A DNA stretch of 14,170 bases from an uncultured Blautia sp. (GTDB taxonomy: Bacteria; Bacillota; Clostridia; Lachnospirales; Lachnospiraceae): contig UQJE01000064.1 of assembly GCA_900541345.1 (NCBI GenBank), forward strand, positions 1-14,170, in the 5' to 3' direction. Positions 8,153 through 14,170 of this stretch are shown here, piece by piece; the stretch's first letter is position 1, and every line of letters begins with the position of its first letter. Under the pieces are notes generated by a model. That model was given only the letters and a program-made list of their open reading frames with translations, did no database searches and had not been told where the DNA came from. A program made the position numbers and the translations under genes.

Positions 8153-8580
8153 AAAACGGCAGTATGATTATAAAAGAAATGGGGATTCTTGGAATTCTGG
8201 GGTTGAATGCCTGGCTTGACATAAAAAAGCAGCAGATTTCTCTTGTGGCGGCAGGGCTTCTCGCAGCAGCAGGTTTTATATGGGCATGGCATGGAAATCG
8301 CCTTGGTTTTTCTTATTTTCTTGGGATTTTTACAGGATTTTGTGTGGTGGGACTTGGTGTTCTCACAAAAGGAGAAATCGGAATAGGGGACGGGATTCTT
8401 ATTTTGGCCCTTGGCATGGCCCTGGAATGGGAAAGGCTTATTGTTGCTCTGATGATTGGGATTCTGGGCTGTGCCATTGTATCCGGTATTCTCCTGTTTG
8501 GACTTCGCAAAGGGAGAAAAACAAGAATTCCCTTTGTTCCGTTTCTGTTTTTGGGGTATATAGGAGGAATGCTGTTATGA
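8143..8580 (+). CDS. tadV: A24-family prepilin peptidase (TadV/CpaA type)
   Basis: Integral membrane aspartyl protease of 145 aa that would cleave the leader peptides of the Flp pilin and TadE-like pseudopilins. The catalytic pair is visible: Asp26 in AWLDIKKQQIS and Asp83 in the GIGDG form of the GxGD motif. Several hydrophobic segments (about 9-25, 33-50, 52-72, 85-125) fit a compact multi-span peptidase without the methylase domain of larger PilD enzymes. The frame is open upstream inside the tadE gene. The ATG at 8143 gives a normal family length, but its ribosome site is weak, so translation is probably coupled to tadE. The stop overlaps the next start (ATGA at 8577-8580). Confidence 0.88.
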   Translation: MWLENGSMIIKEMGILGILGLNAWLDIKKQQISLVAAGLLAAAGFIWAWHGNRLGFSYFLGIFTGFCVVGLGVLTKGEIGIGDGILILALGMALEWERLIVALMIGILGCAIVSGILLFGLRKGRKTRIPFVPFLFLGYIGGMLL

Positions 8581-8996
8581 TAAAACGTGGAAGCTTTACA
8601 ATAGAGACGGCGTGCATCATGCCGCTTGTTCTTTTTACCCTCATGGGAATTTTATATCTTTTCTTTTTTGTGCATAATCGTGCGTGGCTGACTGCAGCGG
8701 CGTATGAATCGGCAGTCAGCGGAAGTATGGAAGGAATAAAAAAAGACGGACCGGTTTATGAGACTGCTCGAATAAAAAGTCAGGCGCTTGGCTCTTTGGG
8801 ATTTTTCGGAGCGGAAAATATTTCCACACAAACAGAGGCAGGAAAAAAGGTTGTTGTCACATATGATCTTGATACAATAGGAGAATATACAGGGCTTTCC
8901 TGGCATCTCCTTGTAAAGGGAGAGTCAAAGGTGATTCGTCCTGTGGGGTGGGTGAGAAAAGTAAAGGCAGCTTCGGAGCTTCTGGAAGGAGATTGA
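8577..8996 (+). CDS. Second TadE-like pseudopilin
   Basis: A 139-aa TadE-like minor pilin starting at the ATG of an ATGA overlap, with AGGAGG (8562-8567) upstream. The N-terminus MIKRGSFTIETACIMPLVLF is a classic short pseudopilin leader with Glu10 followed by a membrane helix (about 11-33). The remainder is a small extracytoplasmic domain with no recognised motif. The open frame can be extended far upstream across the peptidase gene, but that part is read in the wrong frame of tadV and is not coding. It is likely a substrate of the peptidase encoded just upstream and a partner of the first TadE-like protein. Confidence 0.85.
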   Translation: MIKRGSFTIETACIMPLVLFTLMGILYLFFFVHNRAWLTAAAYESAVSGSMEGIKKDGPVYETARIKSQALGSLGFFGAENISTQTEAGKKVVVTYDLDTIGEYTGLSWHLLVKGESKVIRPVGWVRKVKAASELLEGD

Positions 8997-8997
8997 T

Positions 8998-10443
8998 ATG
9001 AGGGCAGAATATAAAAGAGATATGAATCATAATTATCTTATCCTTCATGGTGATGAAGTTCCCGATACAGATTCTTATCAGGTGAGAATGCTTGTGGGAA
9101 ACGGAATGCCCTCCCTTTTAAAATGCAGGCTTCAGGGAATCGATGGAAATTTTTTGATTTATTATGATATTACGTCAAAGCAGTCAGTAGCTTCCATGTA
9201 TGAAACGAAAAAAATGGGGTTGGAGGATTTACGCCTGATTTTCGAAGGGTTTGTTCAGGCAATGGAAGAGATGGCAGAATATCTGATGAATCCGGGGCAG
9301 CTCCTTGTACAGCCGGAGTACATGTACCTCGATGTGGAAAAGAAAAAGCTGTATTTCTGCTGTGTGCCGGGAAAAGCAGGAGACGTAAGGGAGGAGTTTC
9401 GCGTTCTCACAGAATATGTCCTTCCGAAAATTGATCATGAGGATGGAGATGCGGTCATTCTCGGGTACGGCGTATATAGAAGAGCGCTTGAGGATACTTT
9501 TCATTTGGAATATGTAAAAGAAGAGATTTATAAGGGAAGAGACAGCAGGGAAAATAAAAATCCTCTTTTTGAGAACTGGGATGGTTTTCAGAAAAACCAG
9601 AGTGGAGAGAAATATATTCCGGAAATCTGTAAAGAAAAAGAGCAATCCAAAGAAAACGATCAATTTAAAGATTCGTATAAAAAGCAATTGGAAGATTCGT
9701 CCTGGAAAATGGAGACAGACAGTCCTTTTGAAAACCGTGACAGGAGAGATGAGAAAAAACCCCCGGTTTCCCTTCGAAAAAAAATACTTTTTTCTGTATT
9801 GGGAGCGCTTGTTCTTGTTATAACAGCAGGAGCGGCAGTTCTTGGATTTTTGCCCGGATTGCAGACTGGGGTGATGCTTTCCGGCTGTGCAGCATTTTTG
9901 GGACTGGGAATGCTTGTATACAGATTCCGAAAAAAGCAGAAAGGGAATATAGAAAAGAAAAGGGGAACACAGGAAATAAGGGAAATACAGAGAGAACCCA
10001 TATGGAAGGCAGAGCAGGAGGAAGAGAGTGCATGGCAGCCTGATATGTCCGCAGAAGAGAATCGAACTTTGTCACGGACTTTGGAGAACGAGCCAAAGGC
10101 AAAAGATTTCGGGGAGACAGTGGTGCTTTCCGAAGGAGTGGTACAGGGACCGGCATCCCTCGTAAGCCGGGAACCGGGAGAGTTTGCAACAATTTACCTT
10201 CAAGAGGATATAACAGTGATTGGAAAAATGGAGACGGCTGTCGATGCAGTGATCGATCTTCCTACAGTCAGTCGCATTCATGCTAAAATCAGGAGGCGGG
10301 ACCAGGAATATTATCTCAGTGATTTAAACTCCAGAAACGGAACGGCTGTCAACGGGAGACTTTTAAAAGAAGGGGAGGATTATCAGCTTCAACATGAGGA
10401 TGAGGTGGATTTTGCACAGGCAAGATATGTGTTTTTAAAGTGA
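8998..10443 (+). CDS. DUF6382-like protein with two membrane spans and a C-terminal FHA domain
   Basis: A 481-aa protein starting one base after the previous stop, with GGAAGGAG upstream. The N-terminal 170 residues (start MRAEYKRDMNHNYLIL) correspond to the DUF6382-type domain that ends Tad loci in many clostridia. A charged linker (about 175-260) leads to two membrane spans (about 262-285 and 290-308). The C-terminus (about 395-481) is a forkhead-associated domain with the phosphopeptide-binding core: Ser425, Arg426 and His428 (SRIHAKI) and Asn447-Gly448 (NSRNGTAVNG). FHA domains bind phosphothreonine, so a Ser/Thr kinase signal could control pilus assembly; no kinase gene is in the window. 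No terminator follows before the agr genes. Confidence 0.83.
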   Translation: MRAEYKRDMNHNYLILHGDEVPDTDSYQVRMLVGNGMPSLLKCRLQGIDGNFLIYYDITSKQSVASMYETKKMGLEDLRLIFEGFVQAMEEMAEYLMNPGQLLVQPEYMYLDVEKKKLYFCCVPGKAGDVREEFRVLTEYVLPKIDHEDGDAVILGYGVYRRALEDTFHLEYVKEEIYKGRDSRENKNPLFENWDGFQKNQSGEKYIPEICKEKEQSKENDQFKDSYKKQLEDSSWKMETDSPFENRDRRDEKKPPVSLRKKILFSVLGALVLVITAGAAVLGFLPGLQTGVMLSGCAAFLGLGMLVYRFRKKQKGNIEKKRGTQEIREIQREPIWKAEQEEESAWQPDMSAEENRTLSRTLENEPKAKDFGETVVLSEGVVQGPASLVSREPGEFATIYLQEDITVIGKMETAVDAVIDLPTVSRIHAKIRRRDQEYYLSDLNSRNGTAVNGRLLKEGEDYQLQHEDEVDFAQARYVFLK

Positions 10444-10487
10444 AAATATCTCGAATAAACAGGGCTTTAAGGGAATCGTGAAGTAGC

Positions 10488-10516
10488 TTGCATGGAAGAG
10501 GAGAATGGGGTAGTAT
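10488..10516 (+). promoter_or_regulatory. Possible promoter of the response regulator/kinase operon
   Basis: TTGCAT (10488-10493) and TAGTAT (10511-10516) are separated by exactly 17 bases and lie 24 bases before the start at 10540. The hexamers match consensus at 3/6 and 4/6 only. The 22-bp-offset repeats seen at the other two promoters are absent here, so this operon is probably not directly autoregulated by them. Readthrough from the pilus operon is an alternative. Confidence 0.35.
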
Positions 10517-10539
10517 ATGAAATAACAGGAGGTAAAGTG

Positions 10540-11268
10540 ATGCAGGCTATTATATGTGATGATGAAATAAGCACTTGTGGGGAGATGGAACAAATACTCC
10601 GGGAATTTGCTTTTGAAAATAGCATAAAGCTGGAAACAGAAGTTTTTTATGATGGGAATACCATGATGCAGTATCTGAAACGTGAAACAGTTCCGGCAAT
10701 TCTTTTTTTGGATATTGAATTGCCGGGGATGAACGGTGTGGAAATTGGAAAGTATATTCGGGAGGAATTGAGAAATTCAGAAATGTTTCTGGTGTATATT
10801 TCTTCTAAGAAGGAGTATGCACTGGAATTATTTCAGAACCAGCCGTTTGATTTTCTGGTAAAGCCGATAAAAAAGGAAAAACTCTGGCATGTTATGGAGA
10901 AGATGCTTCATATTATCGGTAAGAATGAATGCAATTTTACATATAAAAATCAGGGCAATACGTATCGCATTATGTATAAAGATATTTTGTATTTTCAAAG
11001 CGACGGAAGAAAAATCAATATTGTAAAAGAAAATGAGATACAGAGTTTTTACGGAAAACTATCGGAGGTAGAAAAAGAATGCCCGGAGGGGCTGTTTCTG
11101 CGTATCCATAAATCCTGTTTGATTAATCTGCATTATGCGAAGGAAATCAATTATAGAGCGATTAAAATGGTGAATGGAGATGTATTGGATATTAGCAGGT
11201 CGAACCGAGTGGAGGTAAGAAGAAAACTGATGGAGAGTATGACAAATGAAATTCGAAATAATAGCTGA
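10540..11268 (+). CDS. agrA: LytTR-family response regulator (AgrA-like)
   Basis: Cytoplasmic two-component response regulator, 242 aa, predicted to be phosphorylated by the kinase encoded next and to activate the peptide and effector promoters downstream. The open frame reaches to 10492, but the ATG at 10540 has a strong ACAGGAGG site and starts the receiver fold directly (MQAIICDDE). Receiver domain about 1-120: acidic pair Asp7/Asp8, phospho-acceptor Asp58 (LFLDIELPG) and Lys108 (VKPIKK). LytTR DNA-binding domain about 128-240, with the typical ILYFQSDGRK, FLRIHKSCLIN and ISRSNR patterns. LytTR domains bind short direct repeats about two helical turns apart, which is what the two downstream promoters show. 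Overlaps the kinase gene by 23 bases. Confidence 0.93.
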   Translation: MQAIICDDEISTCGEMEQILREFAFENSIKLETEVFYDGNTMMQYLKRETVPAILFLDIELPGMNGVEIGKYIREELRNSEMFLVYISSKKEYALELFQNQPFDFLVKPIKKEKLWHVMEKMLHIIGKNECNFTYKNQGNTYRIMYKDILYFQSDGRKINIVKENEIQSFYGKLSEVEKECPEGLFLRIHKSCLINLHYAKEINYRAIKMVNGDVLDISRSNRVEVRRKLMESMTNEIRNNS

Positions 11269-12520
11269 ATTACTGTTGATATTATGTTCAAACGGAATCC
11301 GTTTTTATGCAATTAAAAGATACATGGATTTTTTTGTTTCCCAGGAGAAATGCCGATGGAAAAATAATTGGATATTGTATGTTATCGGGTGTCTTTTTAC
11401 CTTTACTGTCAGTATGGTATTTGTGTCGCCAAGTTTAAATATTGTTGCAAATATTGGGGCGTTATTGTTGTTAACCTTCCCTTATCAGGTGAAATTGACT
11501 AAAAAATTATTAATAACATTTGTAATATATGCGATTAACATATTTGTAGAGGTTATAATTGTCCAGTTGCTAGTGGGATATGAGCCGGGTCAGCCAGTAA
11601 AATCAGGTTATCATTTTATAACCAGTCTGGTAATTTTAATACCGACTGCTTTTGGGAAAAATCTCAAAAACAGAGAAAAAGATATTTCATTACCGTTTAT
11701 GAAGGAAATCATTTTGGGAATGATTCCTCTGGTTAGTATTGTATGTATGCAGCGCACTGCAGTTCTGACAGGACATGATAAACCAATAGCTCTTACAGTA
11801 GCTTTTAGTCTGTTATTTATTAACGCTTTTTTGTTATACCTATATCATGCATTAACAAAATTTTATGTAGCCCAAATGAATGAGAAAAAATTAGAGAAGA
11901 TGGTTGATGTATATGCGAACCAGCTTGATGTGCTGCAGGAATCCCAGGAATATGTCAAGAAACTTCGACATGATATGAAACATCATTTGATAGAATTGTC
12001 TTCGATGGCACAGCATGATAAAAATGAGGATATGGTGCGATATTTGAAACAGATGGAGAAGTTCATGTTAAATCCGGCAGAAAAGGTTTCTACCGGAAAT
12101 AAGGAAATTGATGGAGTTTTAAATTATATGCTCCGGCAGGCAGATGAGCTGTTAGATACTGTGGATTTGGATATTCAGATTCCCAAACAGCTATACAGCA
12201 AAAATTTTAATATTTGTGTGATTTTAGGAAACTTAGTTGATAATGCAGTCAGGGAGGCAAGCAAATCAGATGAAAAATACTTATCTGTCAGTGTACATAC
12301 GCAAAAAGACATACTTCTCATCTTAATTGAAAACAGTTATACAGGTAAGATCACGAAAAGAGGCAACAAACTGCAAACGAGCCAGATTCATTCATCTATT
12401 CATGGAATAGGTTTGGAGAGTGTAGGACAAGTGGTAAATTCCTGTGGCGGTGATATGAAGATTGAGTATACAGATAAGCGTTTTCAAGTGCAGGTTTTCT
12501 TATATCTGTCTAGTATATAG
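11246..12520 (+). CDS. agrC: Membrane sensor histidine kinase of the GHKL type (AgrC-like)
   Basis: A 424-aa sensor kinase of the AgrC class, expected to sense the cyclic peptide made from the gene at 12657. The N-terminal half (about 1-205) is a run of roughly six or seven hydrophobic spans, as in AgrC. A coiled linker (about 205-235) leads to the phosphorylation motif LRHDMKHH with His242. The ATPase domain shows the N-box GNLVDNAVREA (Asn329, Asn333) and the glycine box HGIGLESV (about 386-393). The start overlaps the regulator gene by 23 bases, with GGAGAG nearby, so both proteins are made together. Gene order here is regulator, kinase, precursor, processing enzyme, unlike the BDCA order of Staphylococcus. 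Confidence 0.91.
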   Translation: MKFEIIAELLLILCSNGIRFYAIKRYMDFFVSQEKCRWKNNWILYVIGCLFTFTVSMVFVSPSLNIVANIGALLLLTFPYQVKLTKKLLITFVIYAINIFVEVIIVQLLVGYEPGQPVKSGYHFITSLVILIPTAFGKNLKNREKDISLPFMKEIILGMIPLVSIVCMQRTAVLTGHDKPIALTVAFSLLFINAFLLYLYHALTKFYVAQMNEKKLEKMVDVYANQLDVLQESQEYVKKLRHDMKHHLIELSSMAQHDKNEDMVRYLKQMEKFMLNPAEKVSTGNKEIDGVLNYMLRQADELLDTVDLDIQIPKQLYSKNFNICVILGNLVDNAVREASKSDEKYLSVSVHTQKDILLILIENSYTGKITKRGNKLQTSQIHSSIHGIGLESVGQVVNSCGGDMKIEYTDKRFQVQVFLYLSSI

Positions 12521-12527
12521 GAAAATT

Positions 12528-12551
12528 AAAAGAGCCGGCGGGCTCTTTTTT
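12528..12551 (+). terminator. Rho-independent terminator after the kinase gene
   Basis: AAAAGAGCC (12528-12536) and GGCTCTTTT (12541-12549) form a perfect 9-bp stem around GGCG, and the T-run continues to 12551. This is a textbook intrinsic terminator. It separates the regulator/kinase operon from the precursor gene, which therefore needs its own promoter. Confidence 0.88.
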
Positions 12552-12555
12552 AGTG

Positions 12556-12623
12556 CAGATTTTGACAAAAATATATACATTTTTTTACATACAGGATAAA
12601 TATGGAGAAATGTATGTTATTAT
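12556..12623 (+). promoter_or_regulatory. agrD promoter with LytTR-type direct repeats
   Basis: Two 12-base repeats, CAGATTTTGACA (12556-12567) and CATTTTTTTACA (12578-12589), match at 9 of 12 positions and are offset by 22 bases, two turns of the helix. After 28 bases comes TATTAT (12618-12623), preceded by TG one base away, an extended -10. The -35 position (about 12595-12600, GATAAA) is poor, as expected for an activated promoter. The agrD start is at 12657. The same layout with the same distances occurs at 13523-13590. Binding by the LytTR regulator at 10540 is inferred. Confidence 0.72.
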
Positions 12624-12656
12624 TAGCACAATCAGAAAAGCCAAAGGAGGGATTGT

Positions 12657-12803
12657 ATGGAAAAAAAGACGGTAAAACTTGGAAGAAAAGCAGTGGAGGG
12701 TATAGCAAAGAAACTGGCAGAACGTGATGCAAATACGGCATGTGCGTTTTATACTTATCAAATGAAGATGCCTTCTGCTGTGAAAAAATTAAAAAAATCT
12801 TGA
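12657..12803 (+). CDS. agrD: Cyclic-lactone autoinducer peptide precursor (AgrD-like)
   Basis: A 48-aa precursor with a strong AAAGGAGG site (12643-12650). It has the three parts of clostridial AgrD-type peptides: an amphipathic basic leader (about residues 1-25), a core with the only cysteine, Cys29, in ANTACAFYTYQMKMP, and a lysine-rich tail (SAVKKLKKS). The cysteine is expected to close a thiolactone ring with the carboxyl group of the residue left after AgrB removes the tail. A ring of Cys-Ala-Phe-Tyr-Thr-Tyr, with a short exocyclic tail such as Asn-Thr-Ala, is the likely product. The cut after Tyr34, before QMKMP, is a guess from related precursors. The processing enzyme is encoded 111 bases downstream. 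Confidence 0.88.
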   Translation: MEKKTVKLGRKAVEGIAKKLAERDANTACAFYTYQMKMPSAVKKLKKS

Positions 12804-12844
12804 TTTTGAAAAAGTGACCAGAGATATATTACATTCTTCTACTG

Positions 12845-12892
12845 ATACGGTTGTTATAGGTTATAAAAAGTGATAGCCTATGGCAGCCGTAT
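12845..12892 (+). promoter_or_regulatory. Long hairpin between agrD and agrB
   Basis: The arms 12845-12864 and 12873-12892 pair over 20 bp, with four G-U wobbles and no mismatch, around the loop AAAAAGTG. The outer stem pairs ATACGG with CCGTAT and the inner part ATAGG with CCTAT. TTGTTT follows, a weak U-tract. It could be a leaky terminator that makes agrD RNA more abundant than agrB, a processing site or a stabiliser. It ends 12 bases before the agrB ribosome site (12905). Confidence 0.72.
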
Positions 12893-12914
12893 TTGTTTAG
12901 ATATGGAGGTTTTG

Positions 12915-13487
12915 ATGAGAGAAGAAAAGAAACTTTATTCAGAAAAAATAGCTGAGAAAATCAGTGATGATAAGGAGGAACAGGAAATTCTCCAGTATGG
13001 CTTGCATCAGGGATTTACAATATTGCTTAATTTAGTGACTTTGATTGTCTTCGGTATTCTTTGGAAAGAATTACCATTTATGTTGTTCCTGTTTTTAGGG
13101 ATTTTCTTTTTAAGACCGTATGCGGGAGGTTATCATGCAGATACAGAGCTACGATGTTATTTTATATCTGCAGCAATGATGAATATTGCTGTTTGGGCGA
13201 AAAGGAGTTTCATTTTATCTGATGTAATTTTAGCAGCAATCTGGAGTGGTACAGCGGTAATAATCTGGATATATGCTCCGGTAGAAAATCCGATTCATCT
13301 GTTAGATGAGGGTGAGAGAAAAAAGTATGCGAAAAGTGCAAAGAAGATTTTATTATGTAACGGAATGATAGTGCTGGCAGGAATAGGTACACACCAGCAA
13401 TTTTTGGGAGAAATTATTGTATGGGTTCAAATTTTGACTGTGATTGCAATGGTGGGGGGCTTGTTAAAGTATAAAGAAAAAGTTTAA
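12915..13487 (+). CDS. agrB: AgrB-like membrane peptidase for the autoinducer
   Basis: A 190-aa integral membrane cysteine endopeptidase that removes the C-terminal tail of the AgrD-like precursor and helps form the thiolactone. An in-frame ATG at 12870 lies in the hairpin loop region. The ATG at 12915 has GGAGG (12905-12909) and gives the usual length, so it is preferred. The catalytic pair is His74 and Cys81, in RPYAGGYHADTELRC, with the same seven-residue spacing as His77/Cys84 of staphylococcal AgrB. Several membrane spans follow (about 35-65, 85-130, 150-185). It shares the transcript of agrD, subject to the hairpin between them. No terminator is visible after it, so some readthrough into the next gene is possible. 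Confidence 0.93.
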   Translation: MREEKKLYSEKIAEKISDDKEEQEILQYGLHQGFTILLNLVTLIVFGILWKELPFMLFLFLGIFFLRPYAGGYHADTELRCYFISAAMMNIAVWAKRSFILSDVILAAIWSGTAVIIWIYAPVENPIHLLDEGERKKYAKSAKKILLCNGMIVLAGIGTHQQFLGEIIVWVQILTVIAMVGGLLKYKEKV

Positions 13488-13522
13488 TTACAAAATACTT
13501 TCTGCAAATACTATATAAAGTT

Positions 13523-13590
13523 CCGTTTTTGTCATAATTATATACAGTTTTTGACAAGAAGCGTTTTAAAGGAAAATTTTATGGTATAGT
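13523..13590 (+). promoter_or_regulatory. Promoter of the secreted-protein gene with LytTR-type direct repeats
   Basis: Repeats CCGTTTTTGTCA (13523-13534) and CAGTTTTTGACA (13545-13556) match at 10 of 12 positions and are offset by 22 bases. TATAGT (13585-13590), with TG one base before it, follows after exactly 28 bases. The second repeat is 11/12 identical to the first repeat of the agrD promoter, and both spacers end in TATATA. The -35 position (CGTTTT) is poor. This is the second copy of the architecture at 12556-12623 and the likely second target of the LytTR regulator. Confidence 0.75.
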
Positions 13591-13664
13591 AAGTTCAACA
13601 AACAGATTAGCGCTAATGTTGTTTAAGAACTGTAAAATTTTTTCACCAGAGAGGAGAAAAAAGT

Positions 13665-14048
13665 ATGATGAGTAAAAAAGTTAAAAAAATGTTTTGCGGT
13701 TTAATGGCAGCTTTATGTGTCGCAGGAACTACGGTTCCGGTAATGGCTGATACTGTTAAATTTAATGTTACAGTGCCGGGAGATCCTAAAACAAAAAGAA
13801 CTGTGAAAGCAGATGGAGAACAGAAATTTTATGTAACAGGAACATATTTTAGCACATATGCTTCTTTATCGTGTCGTTCCTATCAGTTAGATAATCAGAG
13901 TATTTTCTCTGAATATACGTATATTAGCAAGAATGATCCAGCGAATAATGCAAAGTATAAGAAATGGGCAGATTCAGGAGTTTATTATTTTATGATAACA
14001 AATTCCAGTGCCACCGGATTGAATGTTGAGGGAAGATATACACCGTAA
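13665..14048 (+). CDS. Small secreted protein, predicted agr-controlled, unknown family
   Basis: A 127-aa exported protein with GAGGAG (13651-13656) before the ATG; a second ATG follows immediately. The signal peptide is clear: a basic head (SKKVKK), a hydrophobic core (about residues 9-23), then PVMA followed by DTV, so signal peptidase I probably cuts after Ala28. The mature part is about 99 aa, has one cysteine (in LSCRS), many Ser, Thr, Tyr and Lys residues, and a likely beta-rich fold; it ends in NVEGRYTP. I do not recognise the family. Its promoter has the same two repeats and spacing as agrD, so it is probably switched on by the peptide signal. A toxin, bacteriocin-like, adhesin or matrix role cannot be chosen from the sequence. 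Confidence 0.83.
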   Translation: MMSKKVKKMFCGLMAALCVAGTTVPVMADTVKFNVTVPGDPKTKRTVKADGEQKFYVTGTYFSTYASLSCRSYQLDNQSIFSEYTYISKNDPANNAKYKKWADSGVYYFMITNSSATGLNVEGRYTP

Positions 14049-14050
14049 TT

Positions 14051-14090
14051 TATATCAGAGCAGGATATATTTATATCCTGCTCTGGTATA
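14051..14090 (+). terminator. Strong inverted repeat after the secreted-protein gene, probable terminator
   Basis: Arms of 19 bases (14051-14069 and 14072-14090) are complementary except for one T-G wobble. The GC-containing core pairs CAGAGCAGGA with TCCTGCTCTG. It begins 3 bases after the stop codon, where a terminator is expected, but no T-run follows; the bases after it are TCGGATAATA. Because it is nearly symmetrical it could act on both strands, or serve mainly as a 3' stabilising structure. Confidence 0.6.
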
Positions 14091-14170
14091 TCGGATAATA
14101 TAATGCGAAAGGAAGAAGATTGAAAATGAGAAGTAGAGGGTATCCATTCCCTTAATCGCATCACAAACAA

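Noticed and set aside
8280..8576. In-frame upstream extension of the second TadE-like gene
   Set aside because: The region is the peptidase gene in another frame; the pseudopilin N-terminus and ATGA overlap fix the start at 8577.
9229..9687. Antisense open frame of 152 aa opposite the FHA-protein gene, and further long antisense frames at 9660-10001 and 9818-10192
   Set aside because: They lie wholly inside a well-supported gene, have no ribosome site and encode low-complexity Phe/Leu/Ser-rich chains typical of the reverse of AG-rich coding DNA.
14126..14155. A 9-codon open frame after the last hairpin (MRSRGYPFP) with AAAGGAAG upstream
   Set aside because: Too short to support as a gene, and it lies at the window edge with no clear homology.
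1..14170. CRISPR arrays, rRNA or tRNA genes, IS ends
   Set aside because: No regularly spaced repeats, cloverleaf-like or rRNA-like stretches, or DDE transposase ORFs with flanking inverted repeats were seen by eye on either strand.

Overview
The window reads as a low-to-moderate G+C Firmicute, most likely a gut-type clostridium of the Lachnospiraceae. This rests on strong AGGAGG-type ribosome binding sites, on a clostridial Tad pilus gene set that includes DUF5702-like and DUF6382/FHA-like proteins, and on an agr-type peptide quorum-sensing locus. All genes lie on the + strand, in three blocks.

Block 1 (about 1-5570) is the recombination module of a Tn554-like / 'recombinase-trio' mobile element. 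Three different tyrosine recombinases (372, 658 and 497 aa) are followed by two paralogous small proteins (140 and 123 aa) that pair a helix-turn-helix-like segment with a coiled coil. The genes are tightly spaced or overlapping and end in a hairpin terminator (5539-5570). The left end of the element is at or before the window edge. The right end lies between the terminator and about 5690.

Block 2 (5603-10443) is the 3' half of a Tad/Flp (type IVb) pilus operon: an Flp1-like pilin with an abnormal N-terminus, a DUF5702-like TadG-type protein, a TadE-like protein with a duplicated His/Cys module, a GxGD prepilin peptidase (TadV/CpaA type), a second TadE-like pseudopilin, and a DUF6382-like protein with a C-terminal FHA domain. 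The genes usually found upstream (cpaB, tadZ, tadA, tadB, tadC) are not visible, so the element appears to sit inside the Tad operon, next to or inside the pilin gene.

Block 3 (10540-14170) is a complete agr-like system: a LytTR response regulator (AgrA-like), a multi-membrane-span GHKL histidine kinase (AgrC-like), a terminator, a 48-aa cyclic-lactone-type autoinducer precursor (AgrD-like), a 20-bp hairpin, an AgrB-like peptidase, and a 127-aa secreted protein of unknown family.

The most interesting signal is regulatory. The agrD and secreted-protein promoters share the same architecture: two 12-bp direct repeats offset by exactly 22 bp, then exactly 28 bp to an extended -10 (TGnTATnnT-like) with a poor -35. 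This is the layout expected for a LytTR activator, so the secreted protein is the predicted output of the peptide circuit. A second point of interest is the element next to an altered pilin gene, where excision could in principle restore pilus expression.
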